Origin: Acidimicrobiales bacterium
GTDB lineage: Bacteria > Actinomycetota > Acidimicrobiia > Acidimicrobiales > Ilumatobacteraceae
Length of the DNA: 7,154 nt
Reading direction: 5' to 3'
Assembly (NCBI GenBank): GCA_030830415.1
Contig: JAURNB010000163.1
Coordinates: 1-7,154, forward strand
In this document: piece by piece, positions 1 to 4,096 of the stretch
How positions within the stretch are numbered: position 1 is the stretch's first letter
Layout of the letters: every line of letters starts with the position of its first letter
Notes under the pieces: generated by a model
What the model was told of the DNA's origin: nothing
The model's input: the letters and a program-made list of their open reading frames with translations, nothing else
Database searches by the model: none
Position numbers and translations under genes: made by a program

Positions 1-6
1 ACCACA

Positions 7-186
7 ATGACCGAGACCCATGACGCAGAAGTAATCGTCGAAGCTCTCTCGGTAATCGACAAGGCTCTCGCCGAGATGTTGCGACGTGAATTGGTTTCTA
101 GCGGCGAAGTAGCCGATCTGTTGCTCGACGTGCGTTCGCTGCTCACAGCGAAGCCCGTTGTTGCTGCAGCCGCTAGCGCTGAATAA
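7..186 (+). CDS. Small helical acidic protein of unknown function (59 aa, may be 5'-partial)
   Basis: The frame is open from the first base of the window and ends at TAA 184-186. The first ATG, at 7, gives 59 residues beginning MTETHDAEVIVEALS and ending AAAASAE. The reading contains alternating hydrophobic and charged residues (IVEALSVIDKALAEMLRREL, then VADLLLDVRSLL). This suggests two amphipathic helices and a disordered Ala-rich tail, with no Cys and no membrane segment. I do not recognise a family. Only six bases precede the ATG, so I cannot tell whether this is a complete small gene or the C-terminus of a longer one. Its 3' end converges on the DsbA-like gene, 17 bases away. It could be a helical partner or regulatory protein, but nothing here supports a specific role. 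Confidence 0.5.
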   Translation: MTETHDAEVIVEALSVIDKALAEMLRRELVSSGEVADLLLDVRSLLTAKPVVAAAASAE

Positions 187-228
187 AATTATTAAACAAG
201 CACCTACATCGGTATTGATGTGTGCTTG
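181..228 (-). terminator. Rho-independent terminator for the minus-strand cluster
   Basis: On the minus strand, 228-222 (CAAGCAC) pairs with 203-197 (GTGCTTG) in seven base pairs. After a small internal loop, CATC and GATG (220-217 with 210-207) add four more pairs around a six-base loop. Reading leftward, the stem is followed by a T-rich run, TTTAATAATTTTATT, from 196 to about 182. The right arm lies in the last codons of the DsbA-like gene and its stop codon falls inside the structure. On the + strand the stem is not followed by Ts, so it works best for the leftward transcript. Confidence 0.6.
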
Positions 229-818
229 AACTCATTGAGTATTGGCCACTCCAAGTTGTCAACGATGCGGTTCACCGTATCGATGGCCAGTGCAGTGTTG
301 CCTAAGGCTGGTTCGAGTAATCGCACAAACACTGCCGCCTTACCCTGAATAAATGTGGGCACGCCCCACACTTCATGTGAGCGCACGTATTGCATATGTT
401 CTTCAGCAATCAGGCGCAATGGCTCGCCGCTTTCCACTTTGGCAAATATGTCGTCGCTATTGAAGCCAGCGTTGGTAAGCAACGAAGCAAGTTCTTCACG
501 TTTGTTTAAGTTGCCGGCGCGAGTGTGGCGAAACTCAAAAGTATCAAGGTGAAACTGCCAGAACTTTTCCGCATCGGTATCGCGTGCGGCCATTCCCACT
601 TGAAGGGCAAGGAGCCCTGAGTCGCGTTCCGGTGTTTCCCAAATTGGGGGAAAGCCTGGCTCTACATGTGATTGCCCTAAGCAAAAGGGGAGAAAGGTGA
701 CATCCCACGGGGCGCCGGCTTGCAGTCCGGTGACTACATGGTTGTGGGCGATGCGGCCATAGGGGCAGCGGTAGTCCCAGGTGATGGCAAATGAGCGACG
801 TTCGGAAGTGTTTGGCAC
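204..818 (-). CDS. DsbA-family thioredoxin-fold protein with a single-Cys CPYG active site
   Basis: This 204-residue protein has a thioredoxin-like strand at its N-terminus (FAITWDYRCPYGR). The active-site Cys18 begins a CPYG motif, so the usual second Cys of CxxC is Gly21. A cis-proline loop, GVPTF, follows at residues 152-156, as expected in the DsbA / 2-hydroxychromene-2-carboxylate isomerase / FrnE superfamily. The middle part is an all-helical insertion (about 65-145). The only other Cys is Cys46. No signal peptide is seen, so it should act in the cytosol. A single-Cys site fits a glutathione-S-transferase-like, isomerase or mycothiol-linked reaction better than dithiol oxidation of secreted proteins; this is inference. 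The GTG start at 818 is supported by TAGTTT six bases upstream. The gene lies four bases after the phosphatase stop codon and is probably also read from the upstream genes. Substrate unknown. Confidence 0.82.
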   Translation of the reverse strand: MPNTSERRSFAITWDYRCPYGRIAHNHVVTGLQAGAPWDVTFLPFCLGQSHVEPGFPPIWETPERDSGLLALQVGMAARDTDAEKFWQFHLDTFEFRHTRAGNLNKREELASLLTNAGFNSDDIFAKVESGEPLRLIAEEHMQYVRSHEVWGVPTFIQGKAAVFVRLLEPALGNTALAIDTVNRIVDNLEWPILNEFKHTSIPM

Positions 819-830
819 TTTTTTAAACTA
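819..830 (-). promoter_or_regulatory. Leaderless-type -10 (TAGTTT) before the DsbA-like gene
   Basis: Reading the minus strand, TAGTTT (830-825) is followed by six As (824-819) and the GTG start at 818. The -10 overlaps the last two codons and the stop codon of the phosphatase gene. No Shine-Dalgarno is present before this GTG. The geometry matches four other starts in the window, which supports both the start choice and independent leaderless transcription. No convincing -35 is seen. Confidence 0.45.
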
Positions 831-1401
831 CAACGGCAATGGCAAAAATGCCGAGGGCAGTGCCCACAATTGCGCCACCAAGAATGTCAGACAAGTGATG
901 CAAGCGCACCATGACGCGGCTAAGGGCAACACAGATGCCGATGCCAAACCACAAGATGGCCCAACCCGCGGGGCTCCATGCGCACAAAATGGTTGCAGCG
1001 AAAAACGCCGAAGAAGCGTGCCCGCTCGGGAACGATGAAGTGAGCGGTGTGCGCACATTGAAGCGTTCATCGCCACCCGTGGTGGGGCGTGAGCGTTTAA
1101 AGAGTCGCTTCACGCCTTGGTTTACAATGAGGCTCTCTGCACCAAGTAATAGTGACATGGCAAGTGCTTGACCCGCGCGGTGCCCGCTGCCAATGGCACG
1201 CACCCACACAATGGCGTGCCAAATGATGCTGAATTCACCAATGCGGCTGAGAAGCGAGAAAAACGCTTGTACTACACGTTGGTGACGCACGGGTTCAAGA
1301 AAGGCATCGAACTTCTCGTCATATTTGGTAGCGGCGTTTGGCACTTGCATAGCGATGCGTACCACCGTAGAGGCTGAGCACGCCATTCGGTGGATTCTCA
1401 C
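823..1401 (-). CDS. PAP2-family membrane phosphatase
   Basis: The 192-residue product carries all three catalytic signatures of the type 2 phosphatidic acid phosphatase superfamily: KX6RP at 98-106 (K98, R105, P106), PSGH at 125-128, and SRX5HX3D at 161-172 (R162, H168, D172). His168 is expected to be the nucleophile and His128 the general acid. The hydrophobic segments around 45-68, 78-96, 130-158 and 172-192 make it an integral membrane enzyme that dephosphorylates a lipid phosphate or polyprenyl pyrophosphate; the exact substrate cannot be read from sequence. Family members of this length are usually the bare catalytic domain. The GTG start at 1401 was chosen because GAGGGA lies eight bases upstream. 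Met6 or Met18 are possible alternative starts and would not affect the domain. It follows the lipoprotein gene by 36 bases and precedes the DsbA-like gene by four. Confidence 0.9.
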   Translation of the reverse strand: MRIHRMACSASTVVRIAMQVPNAATKYDEKFDAFLEPVRHQRVVQAFFSLLSRIGEFSIIWHAIVWVRAIGSGHRAGQALAMSLLLGAESLIVNQGVKRLFKRSRPTTGGDERFNVRTPLTSSFPSGHASSAFFAATILCAWSPAGWAILWFGIGICVALSRVMVRLHHLSDILGGAIVGTALGIFAIAVVV

Positions 1402-1437
1402 AAGTGCCGTCCCTCAATTTGGGTCGGGGAGGGATCT
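1402..1437 (-). promoter_or_regulatory. Shine-Dalgarno of the PAP2 gene with a sequestering hairpin
   Basis: On the minus strand the spacer between the lipoprotein stop codon and the GTG start of the phosphatase contains GAGGGA (1415-1410), eight bases before the GTG. Its exact complement TCCCTC (1434-1429) begins three bases after the lipoprotein stop, and a 13-base loop separates the arms. This six-pair hairpin would hide the ribosome binding site. A ribosome finishing the lipoprotein gene would cover the distal arm and free it. The pairing is seen in the sequence; the coupling role is inference. There are no Ts after the stem, so it is not a terminator. Confidence 0.45.
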
Positions 1438-1956
1438 TTAGTTATCGGGAGTGCAACCTGTTTTGGCAGCAAATTCACTGGAGCGATTTGTTGACCAAAT
1501 GGCACATAAAGATTCTTTGCTGATTTTGCTGCTGACCTCACCTGGTGACAACGAAGAATATTGATTGAAGTTGCCAATTTCTTTCCACGTACCCTTCACC
1601 CAGCGAGCGATGGTGATGCTTTCGCAATTCTCACAAGTTTGTGCGTATTCCTTCGTCGTAAATGACGCCCACTCGGTATCGCATACAAAGAATCCGAGTG
1701 GCTCCCCAACGGACTCTGCAAGGGATTCTTCAGTTCCAGCACAGTTGCTTACTGGAAGGGCAATAGTGCTCGTTGTGGTTGTTGTGAGCTCTGTTGTGGT
1801 TGTTGTGAGTTCCGTTGTATCTGAGGCGCTGATGCTTGTTTCAGGTGCAGATGTGGTTGCGGTGGCTTCACTGCTGTCACTTGATGAACAGCTGGCAAGA
1901 AGACCTAGTGAAAGAAGTGCGACGATGCTCAGAGAGCGGGCTTTGGTGAAAGTCAT
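1438..1956 (-). CDS. Secreted lipoprotein with Thr-rich linker and six-Cys C-terminal domain
   Basis: The 172-residue product begins with a lipoprotein signal peptide: basic residues K5 and R7, a hydrophobic core at 9-20, and the lipobox LASC ending at Cys23, the expected lipidated residue. A low-complexity Ser/Thr stretch follows (24-64), with two TELTTTT units that act as a flexible spacer from the membrane. The remaining domain (about 70-172) has six Cys residues: 72, 92, 108, 111, 151 and 168. This even number suits three disulfides outside the cell. Aromatic residues (W96, W119, W124, W154) suggest a compact fold. I do not recognise the family. The ATG at 1956 is preceded by TAGTTT and six bases, so translation is probably leaderless. 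It is the first gene of the leftward cluster with the PAP2 phosphatase and the DsbA-like protein. Confidence 0.75.
   Translation of the reverse strand: MTFTKARSLSIVALLSLGLLASCSSSDSSEATATTSAPETSISASDTTELTTTTTELTTTTTSTIALPVSNCAGTEESLAESVGEPLGFFVCDTEWASFTTKEYAQTCENCESITIARWVKGTWKEIGNFNQYSSLSPGEVSSKISKESLCAIWSTNRSSEFAAKTGCTPDN
1772..1813 (-). repeat. Two-copy 21-bp tandem repeat in the lipoprotein linker
   Basis: Two adjacent 21-bp units (1772-1792 and 1793-1813) are identical at 19 positions. Both encode TELTTTT in frame on the minus strand. The repeat lies in the Thr-rich spacer after the lipobox Cys. Being a multiple of three, gain or loss of a unit would change spacer length without a frameshift. 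Confidence 0.8.
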
Positions 1957-1968
1957 GTGGTGAAACTA
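1957..1968 (-). promoter_or_regulatory. Leaderless-type -10 (TAGTTT) before the lipoprotein gene
   Basis: On the minus strand TAGTTT (1968-1963) is followed by CACCAC and the ATG at 1956. The hexamer is identical to the one before the DsbA-like gene. No Shine-Dalgarno is present. The likely transcription start coincides with the A of ATG. The -35 position would fall near 1991-1986, over the start codon of the divergent gene, and shows no clear consensus. Confidence 0.45.
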
Positions 1969-1976
1969 CTTGGTTA

Positions 1977-1988
1977 TAGCCTTCGCTT
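1977..1988 (+). promoter_or_regulatory. Leaderless-type -10 (TAGCCT) before the DUF4188 gene
   Basis: TAGCCT (1977-1982) is followed by TCGCTT and the ATG at 1989. There is no Shine-Dalgarno in the 32-bp intergenic gap. Its -35 position would overlap the ATG of the divergent lipoprotein gene. Only eight bases separate this -10 from the opposing one. Confidence 0.42.
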
Positions 1989-2501
1989 ATGACGACTCTT
2001 CTTCAAGGACGCCATTCGGCAAACGTAGGGGCCGATGGCAAGGTTCTCTTTCTTATTGGTATGCGATTCAACCAGTTGTGGAAACCATGGAAGTGGTTTC
2101 CCGTTTTTGTTGCAATGCCGCGCATGCTGATTGAGCTGCAAAAGAACCGAGAGTTGGGTTTGGTGGGCAAGCCGCGCACCTATTTGTCGGGTCGCACTGT
2201 TTTGGTGTGGCAGTACTGGGAGTCATTCGAGAAACTTGCTGCGTATTCGCGTTCTCACGAGAGTGCACATTTACCTGCATGGCGTCGTTTCAACGCCAAG
2301 GTTCGCAATAACGGTTCAGTAGGCATTTTCCATGAAACGATTTTGCTCTCTGATGCAACGGTTGAAACCGTGTATGGCAACATGCCACTCTTTGGCTTGG
2401 CTGCAGTCACAGGTGCAGTGCCCGCTATACAGCGGGGGCAAAGCGCAAAGTCTCGTTTGGGTGAAAACGACACTCAGCCGCCCGCTGTAGAGCCGTACTG
2501 A
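1989..2501 (+). CDS. DUF4188 (monooxygenase-like) family protein
   Basis: The 170-residue product matches the DUF4188 family as I remember its conserved blocks: a strand and turn VLFLIGMRFNQLWKPWKW at 19-36, AMPRML at 42-47, the central QYWESFE at 75-81, HLPAWRRFN at 94-102, VGIFHET at 111-117 and YGNMPLFGLA at 129-138. These proteins are usually listed as uncharacterised or monooxygenase-like and are thought to form a dimeric alpha/beta barrel of the antibiotic-monooxygenase type. No reaction is established. There is no signal peptide; the hydrophobic stretch at 36-47 is probably a buried helix. The tail after about 140 is not conserved and looks disordered (QPPAVEPY at the end). The gene diverges from the lipoprotein gene and lies 56 bases before the photolyase gene on the same strand. 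A shared oxidative or light-stress role is only a guess. Confidence 0.82.
   Translation: MTTLLQGRHSANVGADGKVLFLIGMRFNQLWKPWKWFPVFVAMPRMLIELQKNRELGLVGKPRTYLSGRTVLVWQYWESFEKLAAYSRSHESAHLPAWRRFNAKVRNNGSVGIFHETILLSDATVETVYGNMPLFGLAAVTGAVPAIQRGQSAKSRLGENDTQPPAVEPY
2421..2489 (+). other. Three mutually exclusive pairing arms at the 3' end of the DUF4188 gene
   Basis: CCCGCT (2421-2426) pairs with AGCGGG (2431-2436) around a four-base loop. The overlapping segment TACAGCGGG (2428-2436) is also the exact complement of CCCGCTGTA (2481-2489). The middle arm can therefore form a tight local hairpin or a nine-pair long-range one. A T-rich run (2502-2510) begins 13 bases after the third arm. The pairing is visible; an attenuator-like role ahead of the photolyase gene is speculative, since the region is coding. 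Confidence 0.25.
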
Positions 2502-2545
2502 TTTTTCTTTGAGCGCACGATATTTCGCGCAATTTGTTCCTACCC

Positions 2546-2557
2546 TAGTGTGAGTTA
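2546..2557 (+). promoter_or_regulatory. Leaderless-type -10 (TAGTGT) before the photolyase gene
   Basis: TAGTGT (2546-2551) is followed by GAGTTA and the GTG start at 2558, the same spacing as at four other starts here. An overlapping candidate, TACCCT (2541-2546), lies 11 bases from the start and would give a very short leader instead. No Shine-Dalgarno is seen. The gene can therefore be expressed without the DUF4188 gene upstream. Confidence 0.45.
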
Positions 2558-4054
2558 GTGCAAAAAAATACGATCTGGGTATTTGGCGATCAGTTAAATC
2601 GCCGTATCGGTGCTCTTCGTGAGGCCACACCGAGTACGCATCGTGTGCTCCTTATTGAGTCTGAGCAAAAAATTGCATCGCGCAAATGGCATGTGCAGCG
2701 TGCTCATTTCATTATCGCTTCAATGCGGAGGTTCGCAAAGGAACTGACCAATGAAGGCTTTGAGGTGGACTATCGGTTTGCCAAGACAATGCGCAGTGGC
2801 CTTGAAGCACACATCGCCGACTTCCAGCCCGGTGAAGTGGTGGCGACGGAACCCAATAGTTACTCGGCACGTGAGATGTTGAAGAACATGCCAGTGCGTC
2901 GTGAAAAGTCCGATCAGTTTTTGTGTCACCCCGACGCATATCGCGAATTTATGGGTGCACGCAAGACCGTAAAAATGGAAGACTTCTATCGCTGGCAACG
3001 CAAACGGCTATCGGTGTTGATGGATGGCGATGCGCCAGTGACGGGGCGTTGGAACTTTGATGAAGACAATCGCCAGCCACCGCCAAAGACCGACCACAAC
3101 AGATGGCCTGAGCCCGAGAGTGTTCCGCTCGATGAACTCGACCAGCAAGTACTTGCCGACGTTGCGCCCTATACGTGGGGTGCACTGCCCACGGGTTTGT
3201 GGGCTACAAGCCGCTCGGGCGCACTGCTTCGTTTGAAGAAGTTTGTAACTGAAGTTCTGCCCATGTTTGGCGAGCATGAAGATGCAATGTTGAAGTCGAA
3301 TTGGCACCTCGCACATTCACTGTTGTCTCCGTATCTCAATAATGGGCTCCTTCTTCCTGGAGAAGTGGTGGATACAGTTGTCGCTGAATTTGAAAAAGGG
3401 AATGTGCCCATTAATAGTGCAGAAGGTTTTCTGCGCCAAGTCATTGGGTGGCGTGAATACATCTGGAATTGCTATTGGCAGTGGATGCCCGATTACGCCC
3501 AGATGAATGCGCTGTCTGCTGAAATACCGTTGCCGAAGTTGTTTACCGCTCCAGACAAGACTCACATGTCCTGCATGAAGTCGGTGCTAGAAGGCGTGTA
3601 CGAGCACTCATATGCGCATCACATCGAGCGGTTGATGGTGTTAGGTAACTTCTCACTTATTGCAGGAATTAACCCGCAGGAACTCACGCGGTGGATGTGG
3701 AACAGTTTTGTTGATGCAGCGGAGTGGGTCATGGTTCCCAATGTTGTTGGAATGTCGCAATATGCCGATGGGGGAATGCTGGCAACAAAGCCCTATGCAA
3801 GTGGTGGCGCCTACATCGATCGTATGAGCAACCATTGCAAGGGGTGTTCATACGACCGTAAGAAACGGGTGGGCAGCGATGCATGCCCGTTTACCGTGTT
3901 GTATTGGGATTTCTTTTTGCGGCATGAAGAAAAGTTTGTAAAGAATCCACGTGTTGCTCGCCAAGTGCGTGCTGGTCAACAATTGGCAGACCGGGAAGAA
4001 GTTCAAACGACTGCAGTCAATATGTTGCAGCGATTACAAAGCGGTGAACTGTGA
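2558..4054 (+). CDS. Iron-sulfur bacterial cryptochrome/photolyase, probable (6-4) photolyase
   Basis: The 498-residue product belongs to the deoxyribodipyrimidine photolyase-related (FeS-BCP) family, in which Agrobacterium PhrB repairs (6-4) photoproducts using FAD, a lumazine antenna and a 4Fe-4S cluster. The N-terminal antenna domain starts IWVFGDQLN (6-14). The C-terminal catalytic half has C339, C427, C430 and C443, spaced 88, 3 and 13 residues exactly as in PhrB. The adjacent pair H354-H355 in YAHHIERLMVLGNF corresponds to the PhrB catalytic His pair. Y413 and Y419 match PhrB lesion-site tyrosines at the same offset, and W379 matches its W390. Two departures are A331 where PhrB has W342 and M380 where it has Y391 (PhrB numbering from memory). 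Length is normal. The GTG start places the family's GDQL motif correctly. A purely signalling cryptochrome cannot be excluded. Confidence 0.93.
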   Translation: MQKNTIWVFGDQLNRRIGALREATPSTHRVLLIESEQKIASRKWHVQRAHFIIASMRRFAKELTNEGFEVDYRFAKTMRSGLEAHIADFQPGEVVATEPNSYSAREMLKNMPVRREKSDQFLCHPDAYREFMGARKTVKMEDFYRWQRKRLSVLMDGDAPVTGRWNFDEDNRQPPPKTDHNRWPEPESVPLDELDQQVLADVAPYTWGALPTGLWATSRSGALLRLKKFVTEVLPMFGEHEDAMLKSNWHLAHSLLSPYLNNGLLLPGEVVDTVVAEFEKGNVPINSAEGFLRQVIGWREYIWNCYWQWMPDYAQMNALSAEIPLPKLFTAPDKTHMSCMKSVLEGVYEHSYAHHIERLMVLGNFSLIAGINPQELTRWMWNSFVDAAEWVMVPNVVGMSQYADGGMLATKPYASGGAYIDRMSNHCKGCSYDRKKRVGSDACPFTVLYWDFFLRHEEKFVKNPRVARQVRAGQQLADREEVQTTAVNMLQRLQSGEL

Positions 4055-4084
4055 CAATGAGAAACGCCGATTCCTCTGAGTGGG

Positions 4085-4096
4085 TAGAGTCAGTTT
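4085..4096 (+). promoter_or_regulatory. Leaderless-type -10 (TAGAGT) before the kinase gene
   Basis: TAGAGT (4085-4090) is followed by CAGTTT and the GTG at 4097. The spacing is identical to that of the photolyase promoter. No Shine-Dalgarno is found in the 42-base gap after the photolyase stop codon, and no terminator is visible there, so read-through from the photolyase gene is also possible. No clear -35. Confidence 0.47.

Noticed and set aside
1565..1963. A 132-codon + strand frame opposite the lipoprotein gene
   Set aside because: Its Val/Ser repeats are the antisense reading of the Thr linker. The opposite strand has a perfect lipobox and a good start, so this is a shadow.
1973..1980. 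TATA-like GTTATAGC in the divergent gap read as a shared bidirectional -10
   Set aside because: It resembles TATAAC and TATAGC on the two strands, but the TAGNNT elements with exact six-base spacing explain both starts better.
2511..2530. A hairpin-like GCGC...GCGC stretch between the DUF4188 and photolyase genes
   Set aside because: The pairing is imperfect with a two-base bulge, and no T-run follows it, so it is not a convincing terminator.
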